A DNA stretch of 64,000 nucleotides from Deferribacter abyssi (GTDB taxonomy: Bacteria > Chrysiogenota > Deferribacteres > Deferribacterales > Deferribacteraceae): assembly GCF_049472655.1 (NCBI RefSeq), contig NZ_JAQNCS010000005.1:62001-126000 (forward strand). Reading direction: 5' to 3'. Under the pieces are notes generated by a model that made no database searches, had not been told where the DNA came from, and saw only the letters and a list, made by a program, of their open reading frames with translations. Numbering within the stretch: position 1 is the first letter of the stretch; every line of letters begins with the position of its first letter. The position numbers and the translations under genes are program-made. This document shows, piece by piece, positions 49,585 through 59,707 of the stretch.

Positions 49585-50505
49585 ATGCATAGGCCTGTTT
49601 TATACAACGAGTTGATTGATTTTTTTAAAGGTTTTGAGGGGAAAATTTTTGTGGATTGTACTGGTGGTGGAGGTGGACACGCCTCAGGTATTTTAAATAT
49701 AGTTAAACCAAAAAAACTTATAATTTTGGATAAAGATAAGGATGCTGTTTTGAGACTACAAGAAAAATTTAAAAATGATAACAGAGTTATAGTTGTGAAA
49801 AGTGATTTTGCTGATATTGATGATGTGTTGTTAAATCTCGGTATAGATGGCGTGGATGGTTTGTATGCTGACTTTGGTATTTCATTTTATCATGTTTTTG
49901 ATGCATCAAGAGGATTTTCTTTTAGGAAAGATGGTCCTCTAGATATGAGAATGGATAAAGATAATCCAATTACTGCTGAAAAGATTATTAATGAGTATTC
50001 ACAGGAAACTTTAAAAAATATTTTTCAAAAATATGGTGAAGAAAGGTTTGCGAAAAGAATTGCTAGCTTAATAGTTCAAAAGAGAGCAATAAAAAAAATT
50101 ACAAGAACTTTAGAATTAGCTGAAATAGTTAAAGATGCTATACCTAAAAAATTTCATAAAAGCGGCATTCATCCAGCAACAAAGACTTTTATGGCACTTC
50201 GTATTTTTGTTAACAATGAATTGGGATCTATAGAAGGATTGATGAAAAAATTACCAAAAATTGTATTAAAAGGTGGTAGAGTTGCTTTTATTTCTTTTCA
50301 CTCTTTAGAAGACAGGTTGGTTAAGGAGTATTTGCAATATTATGAAAAAGATTGTGTATGCCCCTCAGAATATCCGGTTTGTAGATGCGATAAAATAAAA
50401 GAATTCAAAATCTTAACAAAAAAACCAATAATTCCTTCTGTTAAGGAGGTTGGAGAAAACTCTTTAAGTAGAAGTGCAAAATTGAGAGTGGCTGAAAGGG
50501 TATGA
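49585..50505 (+). CDS. rsmH: 16S rRNA (cytosine1402-N4)-methyltransferase
   Basis: A 306-residue SAM-dependent enzyme (formerly MraW). HRPVLYNELIDFF opens it, FVDCTGGGGGHASGIL is the SAM site, GVDGLYADFGIS and FRKDGPLDMRMD follow, and the tail SLSRSAKLRVAERV is nearly invariant. It methylates C1402 of 16S rRNA with RsmI. Its stop overlaps the ftsL start (ATGA). Confidence 0.96.
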   Translation: MHRPVLYNELIDFFKGFEGKIFVDCTGGGGGHASGILNIVKPKKLIILDKDKDAVLRLQEKFKNDNRVIVVKSDFADIDDVLLNLGIDGVDGLYADFGISFYHVFDASRGFSFRKDGPLDMRMDKDNPITAEKIINEYSQETLKNIFQKYGEERFAKRIASLIVQKRAIKKITRTLELAEIVKDAIPKKFHKSGIHPATKTFMALRIFVNNELGSIEGLMKKLPKIVLKGGRVAFISFHSLEDRLVKEYLQYYEKDCVCPSEYPVCRCDKIKEFKILTKKPIIPSVKEVGENSLSRSAKLRVAERV

Positions 50506-50798
50506 GTAAAATTATAGTACTAACATATAAAGCATTTGAAGAGATTTTTTTGAAAAAGTATTTGATAGGGGTATTTGTGATAAGTCTTGTGTTTGCTGTT
50601 ATTACAGTAAAAGTAAAAAACATAGAGCTTGGTTATGAGATAAATCGATTAAAAAAAGAAAGTTTAGAAAAAGAAATAAGAATTGAGAGCCTTGAAAGAA
50701 AGTTATCAAAAATTAAAAGTACGGATAATTTGTTAAATAAGAGTAAAGAGTTAAATTTGAAATTGCCAGAATTTAACAGGGTTTTTTATGTTGAGTGA
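50502..50798 (+). CDS. ftsL: Cell division protein FtsL-like
   Basis: A 98-residue bitopic protein with a cytoplasmic head (about 1-20), one transmembrane helix (about 21-43, LIGVFVISLVFAVITV) and a periplasmic coiled coil (GYEINRLKKESLEKEIR). FtsL works with FtsB and FtsQ in the divisome. Sequence conservation is weak in this family, so the name rests on topology, size and its place between rsmH and ftsI. It overlaps ftsI by 11 bases. Confidence 0.85.
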   Translation: MSKIIVLTYKAFEEIFLKKYLIGVFVISLVFAVITVKVKNIELGYEINRLKKESLEKEIRIESLERKLSKIKSTDNLLNKSKELNLKLPEFNRVFYVE

Positions 50799-52464
50799 AA
50801 GAGGTAAGATTGGATTTGTTAGTTTTGTCATAGTGTTATTAAGTGGAGTAATTGTTGTGCGTTTAATTTATTTGCAGGTGTATAAACACCATTATTATGA
50901 TAATATTGTAAAAAAACAATCCTTTAAAGAGATTAAGATAAAAACGGAAAGGGGTAAGATTTTTGATGCAAATGGTGTGTTATTAACAAAAGAGAATAAT
51001 GTAGCTTCAGTTTTCGTTTATGGTTTGAGTAAAAAAGAGGAAAGATATGTTAAAAGAAAATTGAAAAAATATGGGATTAAAAAGAAGGTAATCAGTGGAA
51101 ATTTCCATTGGTTAGCCAGAAATATCAGGGTAGATACTGCTAAAAAAATTAGTGCAATTTCGAAAAATATTAATTATGTGATAACAAAGCATAGATTTTA
51201 TCCTTACGGTTCAAGTTTTTCACAACTTATAGGTTTTACTGGCGTAGATAATCAGGGGTTAGTCGGCATAGAAGGTATTTACGAGAACTATTTGAGAGGG
51301 AAGGATATTTCGTTTACCTTTTTAAAAGATAGTAGAAATAGAGTTATAATGAATAGTGATTATAAAAGTGATATTCAAAATAACCGATATATTAAACTTA
51401 CAGTTAATTCAAAATTACAGAGACTTAGCGAAGCTATACTTATTCAAGATTTAGAGAAATTTAGAGCAAAAAGAGGTATTGTTTTAGTGATTGATGTTCA
51501 AAGTGGTGAAATAGTAGTGTCTGTTTCTAAACCTGATTTTGATCCAAATGAATTTAAAAAATACGACAAGGTTGAATGGAAGAATTATGCAACTCAATAC
51601 ACTTTTGAACCTGGTTCAATTTTCAAGCCTGTTACTTTTTCATATTTATTGAGTAATTATAAGGTAGATATGAATGATATAATTGATTGTGAGAATGGGA
51701 AATATAGAGTTTATGGTCATGTATTTAATGATGTACATAGATATGGTAAAATTAAGATTCAAGAAGTTATGATTCATTCTAGCAATATTGGAACTATAAA
51801 GCTAATGGAAAAAGTGAATGATTTACATTTCTATAATTATTTAAGAAAACTTGGTTTTGGTAAAAAAATTAGGGTTGTTGGAGCTCTTGAAGAACAAGGA
51901 ATTTTGAGAAATTATAAGAAATGGTCTAAGCTTTCAAAATATTCAATCTCTATAGGACAAGAAATTTACGTTACACCTATGCAGATGCTTAGATTTTATG
52001 CTGCAGTAGCTAATGGTGGATATTATATAAAACCTTCATTTATCAAAGAAATTTATGATGGAGATAAATTTTTAAAAGTGGATTATGACAGTGTAAGAGT
52101 TTTTGACGAGAAAGTTGCAAAAAAGCTACAGTACCTTTTAAGGTTGGTTGTAACTGATGGAACAGGAAGTAATGCAAATAGTGAATATGTGGCTATAGCT
52201 GGCAAAACTGGTACTGCTCAAAAATTTGATAAGTTTACAGGTAGGTATTCAACAAAAAATTATGTGGCAAGTTTTGCAGGTTTTTTCCCTTATAATAATC
52301 CAAAGTATGCAATGATAGTGATTTATGATAGTCCAAAAAAAAGTATTTATGGGGGTTCGACAGCTGCTTTAACTTTTAGAAAAATTGCTGAACAAATTAT
52401 GTTGTTAACTGGTGAAAAAATAAGAATTTATAAGGTGAGTAATGAAAGTAAAAGAGCTGCTTAA
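50788..52464 (+). CDS. ftsI: Septal penicillin-binding protein
   Basis: A 558-residue transpeptidase with an N-terminal membrane anchor (about 8-30), a dimerisation domain (ERGKIFDANGVLLTKE) and the penicillin-binding domain with Ser 277 in SIFK, SSN at 331-333 and KTGT at 473-476. It crosslinks septal peptidoglycan with FtsW. No PASTA domains are present. It overlaps ftsL and murE; the ATG at 50788 is followed by LSERGK. Confidence 0.95.
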   Translation: MLSERGKIGFVSFVIVLLSGVIVVRLIYLQVYKHHYYDNIVKKQSFKEIKIKTERGKIFDANGVLLTKENNVASVFVYGLSKKEERYVKRKLKKYGIKKKVISGNFHWLARNIRVDTAKKISAISKNINYVITKHRFYPYGSSFSQLIGFTGVDNQGLVGIEGIYENYLRGKDISFTFLKDSRNRVIMNSDYKSDIQNNRYIKLTVNSKLQRLSEAILIQDLEKFRAKRGIVLVIDVQSGEIVVSVSKPDFDPNEFKKYDKVEWKNYATQYTFEPGSIFKPVTFSYLLSNYKVDMNDIIDCENGKYRVYGHVFNDVHRYGKIKIQEVMIHSSNIGTIKLMEKVNDLHFYNYLRKLGFGKKIRVVGALEEQGILRNYKKWSKLSKYSISIGQEIYVTPMQMLRFYAAVANGGYYIKPSFIKEIYDGDKFLKVDYDSVRVFDEKVAKKLQYLLRLVVTDGTGSNANSEYVAIAGKTGTAQKFDKFTGRYSTKNYVASFAGFFPYNNPKYAMIVIYDSPKKSIYGGSTAALTFRKIAEQIMLLTGEKIRIYKVSNESKRAA

Positions 52465-53893
52465 AGGTATCAGCTTTAAGTGTGAAAATAAAAAACTACT
52501 TGATATTGAAGTAAGAGATATATCTTTTGATAGTCGTAATATAAAAGATGATTCAGCCTTTATTGCATATAAGGGGACCTATTATGATAGCCACAAAGAT
52601 GTGCAAAAGTTGAGTCAAGAAGAAAAAATCAAATTATTTATTACTGAAAGAAAGATAGAAGGTGTTGATTCTATTGTAGTAGAAGATGGAAGGAAATCTT
52701 TATCTCTAATATGTAAAAACTTTTTTGTTTCAAATTGTGAGTTTAAAGTTATTGGTATTACAGGAACAAATGGTAAAACGACCACTTTATATCTTATCGA
52801 TCATATATTGAATTATGTTGGTTTGAAAACAATAAGGATTGGGACAGTAAATTACAAAGTTGATGATGAGTTATTTGAGGCAGACAATACTACTCCGAAT
52901 CCTTATGATTTTTATAAATATATTGGAATGGGATTGAATAGAGGTTGTAAATGCGTTGTTACAGAAGTATCTTCTCATGCTCTTGATCAGGATAGAATTT
53001 ACGGATTAAAATTCGATTATGCAGTTTTTACGAATTTAAGTGGTGATCATCTTGATTATCATCAGGATCTGGAAAGTTATTTTGCTTCCAAAAGAAAGCT
53101 TTTTACTGAAAAATATTTGAAAGGGGTTTCTGTAGTCAATTTTGATGATGATCACAGTAAAAAGTTAATAAATGAGCAGTTTGATCATATTAGTTATGCT
53201 ATTGAAAATAAGAAAGCGGATGTTCACATAGAGAGCTATGAATCAAGCCTTAGTGGTTCGGTATTTACAGTAAATCTGTTTGGTAAAACATTGGCTTTTA
53301 AATCAATGTTGGTAGGTAAGCATAATATTTACAATATACTGGCAGCAATTTCAGTTTGCTCACATTTTGGGATTGATAGTGAGTTATTGGTAAAAGCCAT
53401 AGAAAGCTTTGAGAATGTACCCGGACGCCTTGAGAAAATTTCCTGGGAAGGAAGATATTTTTTTGTGGATTATGCTCATACAGATGATGCATTGAGAAAT
53501 GTTTTGGAGAGTCTTTTACCTTTTAAGAATGAGAGGATAATTACTGTATTTGGGTGTGGAGGTGATCGAGATAGAACAAAAAGGCCAAGAATGGGTAGTG
53601 TGGCTGAGAAATATTCAGATGTAGTTATTATCACAAATGATAATCCAAGAAGTGAGGATCCGGAAAAAATAATAGATGATATAGTTGAAGGTATTAATGA
53701 TAAAAGAAAAATACTTGTTATTCCTGATAGAAGAGAAGCTATTAGAAAGTCAATAGAAATTAGTAAACCAGGTGATATTATTCTGGTTGCAGGGAAAGGG
53801 CATGAAGATTATCAGCTGATTAATGGTATTAAGTATCATTTTGATGATAAAGAAGAAATATTAAAGTGTTGTGGTGAGTATGAAAGAGCTTAA
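52442..53893 (+). CDS. murE: UDP-MurNAc-tripeptide synthetase (meso-diaminopimelate type)
   Basis: A 483-residue ligase. The ATP site is VIGITGTNGKTTTLYLIDH and TTPNPYDFYKYI follows. The motif DNPRSEDPEKI is the mark of enzymes that add meso-diaminopimelate rather than lysine, which fits a Gram-negative wall. It starts 22 bases inside ftsI and ends 13 bases inside murF, so translation is coupled. Confidence 0.95.
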   Translation: MKVKELLKGISFKCENKKLLDIEVRDISFDSRNIKDDSAFIAYKGTYYDSHKDVQKLSQEEKIKLFITERKIEGVDSIVVEDGRKSLSLICKNFFVSNCEFKVIGITGTNGKTTTLYLIDHILNYVGLKTIRIGTVNYKVDDELFEADNTTPNPYDFYKYIGMGLNRGCKCVVTEVSSHALDQDRIYGLKFDYAVFTNLSGDHLDYHQDLESYFASKRKLFTEKYLKGVSVVNFDDDHSKKLINEQFDHISYAIENKKADVHIESYESSLSGSVFTVNLFGKTLAFKSMLVGKHNIYNILAAISVCSHFGIDSELLVKAIESFENVPGRLEKISWEGRYFFVDYAHTDDALRNVLESLLPFKNERIITVFGCGGDRDRTKRPRMGSVAEKYSDVVIITNDNPRSEDPEKIIDDIVEGINDKRKILVIPDRREAIRKSIEISKPGDIILVAGKGHEDYQLINGIKYHFDDKEEILKCCGEYERA

Positions 53894-55238
53894 GTTAAAA
53901 GAGGCAATAAAAAATATGATTGATTTTATAGCACCCACATCTGTGGAGTATAGAAACTTTGTGATTAATAGTAAAGAAGTGAAAAAAGGAGATGTTTTTG
54001 TCGGAATAAAAGGGGTTAAAAACGATGGAAATAATTTTTATAAAGAAGCTTATAGAAATGGTGCGAGTTTAGTTATTTTTGATAATCCATATTTTTATAA
54101 AGAAGCTCCATTTAATAAGGTGCTTGTAAAAGACAGTGTTGAGGCGATTAAATCTATTGGAAAATGGAAGTTAGAAAGGAGTGTAGCTAAAAAGATTGCT
54201 ATTACAGGTAGTATGGGGAAGACAAGCACTAAAAACATGTTATATAAAATATTTTCAAATCAGTATCAGACTCATATGTCTTATAAAAACTATAATAATG
54301 AACTGGGGATTGCTATTTCTTGTGCTAACATGGAAGATGAAATTGATTATGCTATTTTTGAATTTGGTACGAACACTAAAGGGGAGATTAAAACTTATGC
54401 AGAATATGTGAGGCCTGAAGTAGCAGTTGTTACCAAGATAGGCTTTTCACATATAGGTAATTTTAAGAGTAAAGAGAATATTGCAAGAGAAAAGTTTAGT
54501 ATTATTTCTCCAAATACTGTAAAGGAGTTATGGATACATGAAGATGATGAGGTTTTTCTTGATAAAAAAGCTTTGGGTACAGTCAAACTTTTTACCTATG
54601 GCGTTAAAGAAAACTCTGACGTGGTATTAAAAAGTGTTAGTAAAATAGGGAATATCTATCAATTTGAGCTTGAATTTAAGGGGAGACGTTATTGTTTTGA
54701 GTTAAGACATTTTTTTAAACATTTTATAATGAATGCTGTTCTTGCTGCAGGGATAGCTTTAAATGAAGAAATAGAATACGAATATATTTTTGAAGGGATA
54801 AGGTCTTTTAAACCTGCAGAGAAGAGGGGGGAAATAGTTAAATTTGATGATTATATAATTATCGATGATACGTATAATGCTAGTTTTGAGTCAATTATTG
54901 CTGCAATTGATAGTCTTGATGAATACGAAGTTAAAAGTGAAAAATATGCAATAATTGGTGAGATGGCTGAGATTGGTGAATTTGAAGATAAATTTTATTC
55001 AGAGTTAGTTGATTATGCAAAAAAGAAATCAGGAATAAACTTTTTATTTTGTGGTGAATACTTTTCAAGTTTTATTTCTGAGAAAAATCTGAAATTTTTT
55101 AAAAATAAAGCTCTGCTTTACAGATACTTAGAAAAGATACCAGAAGGAGTTTTTCTTGTTAAAGCATCAAGAAGCAGAAAATTTGAGGAAGTGGTTGATT
55201 ATTTAAAACAGAGAGGTAGTAAGAAAAATGTTATATAA
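53880..55238 (+). CDS. murF: UDP-MurNAc-tripeptide:D-Ala-D-Ala ligase
   Basis: A 452-residue ligase that adds D-Ala-D-Ala to the UDP-tripeptide. The ATP loop is IAITGSMGKTSTKNML, followed by SYKNYNNELGIAISCAN and FGTNTKGEIKTYAEYVRP; IIDDTYNASFESIIAAI is the family C-terminal motif. ATG 53880 is chosen among GTG 53871, GTG 53874 and itself, as none has a good ribosome site. The gene overlaps murE and mraY. Confidence 0.94.
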   Translation: MKELKLKEAIKNMIDFIAPTSVEYRNFVINSKEVKKGDVFVGIKGVKNDGNNFYKEAYRNGASLVIFDNPYFYKEAPFNKVLVKDSVEAIKSIGKWKLERSVAKKIAITGSMGKTSTKNMLYKIFSNQYQTHMSYKNYNNELGIAISCANMEDEIDYAIFEFGTNTKGEIKTYAEYVRPEVAVVTKIGFSHIGNFKSKENIAREKFSIISPNTVKELWIHEDDEVFLDKKALGTVKLFTYGVKENSDVVLKSVSKIGNIYQFELEFKGRRYCFELRHFFKHFIMNAVLAAGIALNEEIEYEYIFEGIRSFKPAEKRGEIVKFDDYIIIDDTYNASFESIIAAIDSLDEYEVKSEKYAIIGEMAEIGEFEDKFYSELVDYAKKKSGINFLFCGEYFSSFISEKNLKFFKNKALLYRYLEKIPEGVFLVKASRSRKFEEVVDYLKQRGSKKNVI

Positions 55239-56313
55239 TCTTTTATATCCATTAAGTGAACATTTTATTGTATTCAATGTTTTTAGATACATTACTTTTA
55301 GAACGATTTACGCAATAATTACTGCTTTTATTCTAACCATAATTCTTGGACCAAAAATTATTAAAGAATTGAAGAATATGCAAATTTCCCAGAAAATCAA
55401 AGGTTATGAACCTAAAAGGCATAAAGAAAAAGAAGGTACCCCTACAATGGGTGGAATTTTGATTATATTAAGCTGTGTTATCTCAACGCTTTTATGGGCT
55501 GATTTACGCAATTATTATATTTGGATTGTGATATATGTGTTTATTTTTACAGCTGCTATAGGTCTTTTCGATGATTATATTAAAACTGTTAAGAGAAATC
55601 CTGAAGGGTTAACACCTAAAGCAAAGTTTTTATCTCAATTAGTGGTTGCTATTACCGCCGCTATTCTTATAATTTATGTTGATAAATCAGGTTACTCTAC
55701 TAAACTAGTTTTTCCTTTCTTCAAAAAACTTATAATCGATTTATCTTATTTTTACATTATTTTTGCAGTATTTATCATTGTAGGGGCGTCAAATGCTGTT
55801 AACCTTACAGATGGTCTTGATGGCCTTGCTATTATGCCTACAGTTATATCTTTTGGGACATTTATTCTTTTTTCTTATTTGGTTGGCCATATAAAATTTT
55901 CTTCCTATCTACACATTCCCTATGTGGTTGGTTCAGGTGAATTGGCCATTTTTTGCGGAAGTATGGTAGGAGCAGGTCTTGGTTTTCTATGGTTTAATGC
56001 TTTCCCAGCATCAGTTTTTATGGGAGATGTGGGGAGCTTATCTATTGGCTCTGCACTTGGAACAGTGGCTATTATCGTGAAACAAGAGATTGTTTTAGCA
56101 ATTGTAGGGGGTGTTTTTGTTTTAGAAACATTATCTGTTATCATGCAGGTGGGGTTTTTCAAAGTTACAAAAGGGAAAAGACTTTTTAGGATGGCCCCTA
56201 TACATCATCATTTTGAGCTAAAAGGTTGGTCAGAACCCAAAATAATAGTGAGATTTTGGATAATATCGTTTTTGTTAGCATTACTTGCTTTGAGTACATT
56301 AAAACTAAGGTGA
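55228..56313 (+). CDS. mraY: Phospho-MurNAc-pentapeptide transferase
   Basis: A 361-residue membrane enzyme with about ten helices that makes lipid I. Signatures are KEGTPTMGGILIILS, FDDYIKTVKRNPEGLTPKAK, NLTDGLDGLAIMP, FMGDVGSLSIGSALG and APIHHHFELKGWSEPKI, with the catalytic aspartates intact. It overlaps murF by 11 bases and ends 3 bases before murD. Confidence 0.96.
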   Translation: MLYNLLYPLSEHFIVFNVFRYITFRTIYAIITAFILTIILGPKIIKELKNMQISQKIKGYEPKRHKEKEGTPTMGGILIILSCVISTLLWADLRNYYIWIVIYVFIFTAAIGLFDDYIKTVKRNPEGLTPKAKFLSQLVVAITAAILIIYVDKSGYSTKLVFPFFKKLIIDLSYFYIIFAVFIIVGASNAVNLTDGLDGLAIMPTVISFGTFILFSYLVGHIKFSSYLHIPYVVGSGELAIFCGSMVGAGLGFLWFNAFPASVFMGDVGSLSIGSALGTVAIIVKQEIVLAIVGGVFVLETLSVIMQVGFFKVTKGKRLFRMAPIHHHFELKGWSEPKIIVRFWIISFLLALLALSTLKLR

Positions 56314-56316
56314 TAT

Positions 56317-57555
56317 ATGAAGGCTGCGATATTAGGGTATGGTAAAAGTGGACGAAGTGCCGAGGAACTTTTGAGGACGTACTATCAGATTGATGAGATT
56401 GTTATTTATGATGATAAATTAGTTGACTATGAAGATTTAGTTAATTTTGATGATTCTATTTTTGATATTATTGTTGTTAGTCCGGGTTTTGATACAAAAT
56501 CATTAAAAATTAACACTAAGAAAATTGTCAGTGAATATGAGCTTGCGTTTAATCTTTTAAGAGATAAAAAAATTATTGGAATTACAGGAAGTAATGGAAA
56601 ATCTACCACCACTTATTTGACAGCACAGTTGATGAATAAAGCTGGTATTAAAAGTATTGCTTGTGGGAATATAGGCTTTCCTATAGGTGAAGCAATTAAT
56701 AATGACTACGATGTTTATGTTGTTGAATTTTCGAGTTTTCAAATTGATTTAATGAGAAATGGTGAATATTTGGATGCTGGTATTATTACAAATATAACAC
56801 CGGACCATTTAGATAGATATGGTATTATGGAAAATTATATTAATTCAAAGCTTAGATTAAGAGAACTTTTAAAACAGGATGGAGAGTTCATAGTTGGTTC
56901 TTCCGTGGTAGATGTTTTGAAAGATACTGATAAGACAATTGTAGTAGACGAATCATTAAAACAATATCCAATGCAAAAAGGTAATATTTTAGAGTTTGGA
57001 AATTTCTTTGTAGATTTAAATAAATTTCCATTAATAGGTAATCATAACGTTGTTAATTTAGCTTTTGCCTTGTCTTTATCAAATATATTTTTAGACTTAA
57101 AAGGGGATTGTACTTATCTTATTGAAAACTTGAAAGGTTTGCCTCACAGGTGTGAATATTTTGCTAAAAAGAATGGAATAATTTTTATTAATGATTCTAA
57201 AGCCACTAATGTTGACTCAACATTTGCAGCATTAATAGGGATTACAAATCCTGTTGTTTTACTGTTGGGGGGTAAGGATAAGGGTGGTGATTTTTCAAAA
57301 TTAATCGAAATAATTCAGAATAATTGTAGGTATGTGATATGCTTTGGTGAGGATGGTGCAAAAATTTATGATCAATTAACTGATATTAAAAATAAAATCT
57401 TAGTAAAAAATTTATATCATGCAGTGGAAAAAGCTGCTGAAATTGCGAAACAAGGTGATGTCGTTTTACTATCTCCTGGATGTGCTAGTTTCGATGAATT
57501 TCAAAACTTTGAACATAGAGGAGATTATTTTAAGGAGCTTGTGGAAAGCCTATGA
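56317..57555 (+). CDS. murD: UDP-MurNAc-L-Ala:D-glutamate ligase
   Basis: A 412-residue ligase, slightly shorter than the E. coli enzyme. It starts with AILGYGKSGRSAEELL, has the ATP motif IGITGSNGKSTTTYLT, VVEFSSFQIDLM, the LKGLPHRCEYF block and INDSKATNVDSTFAALIG, with LLLGGKDKGGDFSKL following. It overlaps ftsW at the stop (ATGA). Confidence 0.95.
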   Translation: MKAAILGYGKSGRSAEELLRTYYQIDEIVIYDDKLVDYEDLVNFDDSIFDIIVVSPGFDTKSLKINTKKIVSEYELAFNLLRDKKIIGITGSNGKSTTTYLTAQLMNKAGIKSIACGNIGFPIGEAINNDYDVYVVEFSSFQIDLMRNGEYLDAGIITNITPDHLDRYGIMENYINSKLRLRELLKQDGEFIVGSSVVDVLKDTDKTIVVDESLKQYPMQKGNILEFGNFFVDLNKFPLIGNHNVVNLAFALSLSNIFLDLKGDCTYLIENLKGLPHRCEYFAKKNGIIFINDSKATNVDSTFAALIGITNPVVLLLGGKDKGGDFSKLIEIIQNNCRYVICFGEDGAKIYDQLTDIKNKILVKNLYHAVEKAAEIAKQGDVVLLSPGCASFDEFQNFEHRGDYFKELVESL

Positions 57556-58670
57556 AAAACAGAGAGATTATGAGATCTGTTAATAGTTTTGATGCAATAT
57601 TTGACGAAAGATTATTTCTTTTTCTTATGATATTGTTCTTATTGTTTGTAGGGTGTCTTTATATTTATAATGTAGGTGCTATGCAGGCTCAAAGGCTTCA
57701 TAAATATGAATACTATTTTGTTTTACGACAGTTTATGGCTATAGTAATTGGTTTAGTTTTAATGATGATTGCATACAATTTACCACTTAGAGTTTATAGG
57801 AAAATACTTCCATTAATTTATTTTGCAACTTTATTTTTGTTAATGGTTGTTTTTTTCTTTCCTGCTATAAATGGTTCACATAGATGGATAAAATTACCAC
57901 TTATAAATTTTCAACCTAGCGAATTGGCAAAATTTACGTCGATTGTATATTTGGCACACTATTTAGAAAAAAAATCGGAAAAATTATCGGACTTTCTTAG
58001 AGGGTTTATGCCCGCAATGATTTTACTGGGGGTTTTGGCTGCATTAATACTGCTTGAGCCTGATTATGGGACATCTTTCTTAATTATGTCTGTAGCCATT
58101 ACTGTAATGTTTATTGGTGGTGCAAGCCTTAAACATATTTTAGGTATCGTTGCTTTTTCTATTCCTCCTGTGATTGTACTTCTTTTTAATGGGTATCACA
58201 GAGAAAGGCTTTTGAGTTTTTTAGATCCTTGGAGTTATTATTATAGCTCAGGGTACCAGCTTGTGCAGTCACTGGTAGCTGTAGGTAGTGGAGGAATGTT
58301 TGGAAAAGGGCTTGGTAATAGTGTTCAGAAACTCTATTTTCTTCCTGAAGCACATACTGATTTTATTTATTCAATAATATCTGAAGAATTTGGATTTTTT
58401 GGAGCATTAATTATTCTTTTTGTGATGCTTTCGATATTTTTCGAGATTAAAAAAATCGCAATGAAATGTGAAGATAAATATAAGAGATTACTTTGTCTTG
58501 GTGTTGCTATAATGTTTATGTATCAATCACTTCTTCATATTGGTGTTACTTTAGGGTTATTACCGACTAAAGGAATTGCTTTACCTTTTGTAAGTTATGG
58601 TGGTTCATCAATGATGGTATCTCTTTTTATGATTGGAATTGTTTTTAGATGCAGAAAGGAGCTTGAATGA
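57552..58670 (+). CDS. ftsW: Septal peptidoglycan glycosyltransferase FtsW
   Basis: A 372-residue SEDS-family membrane protein with about ten helices that polymerises glycan strands at the septum with FtsI. Signatures are GSHRWIKLPLINFQPSELAK, LLEPDYGTSFLIM, LVQSLVAVGSGGMFGKGLGN and LPTKGIALPFVSYGGSS. It overlaps murD and murG by four bases at each end. Rod shape (RodA) is the related alternative, but the dcw setting gives FtsW. Confidence 0.95.
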   Translation: MKNREIMRSVNSFDAIFDERLFLFLMILFLLFVGCLYIYNVGAMQAQRLHKYEYYFVLRQFMAIVIGLVLMMIAYNLPLRVYRKILPLIYFATLFLLMVVFFFPAINGSHRWIKLPLINFQPSELAKFTSIVYLAHYLEKKSEKLSDFLRGFMPAMILLGVLAALILLEPDYGTSFLIMSVAITVMFIGGASLKHILGIVAFSIPPVIVLLFNGYHRERLLSFLDPWSYYYSSGYQLVQSLVAVGSGGMFGKGLGNSVQKLYFLPEAHTDFIYSIISEEFGFFGALIILFVMLSIFFEIKKIAMKCEDKYKRLLCLGVAIMFMYQSLLHIGVTLGLLPTKGIALPFVSYGGSSMMVSLFMIGIVFRCRKELE

Positions 58671-59707
58671 AAGTGATTATTGCTGGCGGTGGTACTGGTG
58701 GACATCTATTCCCAGGCATAGCAATGGCAGAGTTTTTGAGTAAAAAAGGGGTAGAGTTTTTGTTTCTTGTTTCAGATAGAGGTATAGATAGAGAAATTTT
58801 AACTAAATATGGGTGTGTGTTTTATGAACAACAAATTATACCTTTTAAAGGTAAAGGGTTTATACAGAAGATGAAGTCAATTTATAAAATATTCTTAGCT
58901 TCATTAAAAATCAGTAAATTTATACGCAAGGATGATAAAGTCTTATTATTGGGTGGTTTTGCAGCTGTGCCTGCTGGTGTTGTTTCTATTTTTAAAGGAT
59001 GTGATCTTTACCTTCATGAGCAGAATGCTGTAATGGGTGTTGCAAATAGATTTTTAGCTAAATTTGCTAAGAAGGTATTTTTAAGTTTTGATAATACAAA
59101 AAATGTAGCTGGAAGATGTATTGTTGTTGGAAATCCAGTAAGGAAGGAATTTAAGGATTTTAGAGTAAAACATATTTTTAATAAACATATTTTTGTTACA
59201 GGTGGAAGCCAGGGAAGTCGTATAATCAATAATGTAATATGTGATGCGGCAAGTAAGCTACTTGAAATGGGTTATTCAGTTATTCATCAGACTGGTACTA
59301 AACTTTATGATGAAACTATAAAGAGATATCGTGAAAATGGAATATATAATGATGAAAGAATTAAAATCTATCCTTTTATTGTAGATATGGCAGAAAAATT
59401 TAAGTGGGCTGATATAGTTATTTCAAGAAGCGGTGCCGGTTCTGTTTTTGAAATACTCTATTCAAAAAGGATAGGAATTTTTGTTCCACTGAAGATAGCA
59501 GCAGATAATCATCAATACTTCAATGCCTTATATGTGAAAGAAAAAGGGGCAGGAGAGATAATTTTAGAGGATGAGTTTAATCCTGATGGTTTAATAGAAA
59601 TGATAAAAAAGGTGGAGAACGAGAAAGAATCTTATTTGAAGGCGCTTGTAAGGATTGAATTTAAAGATAGTGCAAAACTTATTTGTGAGGAGTTACTCAG
59701 TGCATAA
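58667..59707 (+). CDS. murG: UDP-GlcNAc:lipid I GlcNAc transferase
   Basis: A 346-residue GT28 enzyme that makes lipid II on the inner face of the membrane. The N-terminal GGGTGGHLFPGIAMAEFL, DLYLHEQNAVMGVANRFL and VTGGSQGSRIINN, and the UDP-site blocks DIVISRSGAGSVFEILYSK, are all present. It overlaps murC by eight bases, whose GTG start lies just before its TAA. Confidence 0.95.
   Translation: MKVIIAGGGTGGHLFPGIAMAEFLSKKGVEFLFLVSDRGIDREILTKYGCVFYEQQIIPFKGKGFIQKMKSIYKIFLASLKISKFIRKDDKVLLLGGFAAVPAGVVSIFKGCDLYLHEQNAVMGVANRFLAKFAKKVFLSFDNTKNVAGRCIVVGNPVRKEFKDFRVKHIFNKHIFVTGGSQGSRIINNVICDAASKLLEMGYSVIHQTGTKLYDETIKRYRENGIYNDERIKIYPFIVDMAEKFKWADIVISRSGAGSVFEILYSKRIGIFVPLKIAADNHQYFNALYVKEKGAGEIILEDEFNPDGLIEMIKKVENEKESYLKALVRIEFKDSAKLICEELLSA

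Noticed and set aside
59655..59699. Longer start for murC
   Set aside because: The added residues do not fit the family, while GTG 59700 has a GAGGAG site and is followed by the normal N-terminus.
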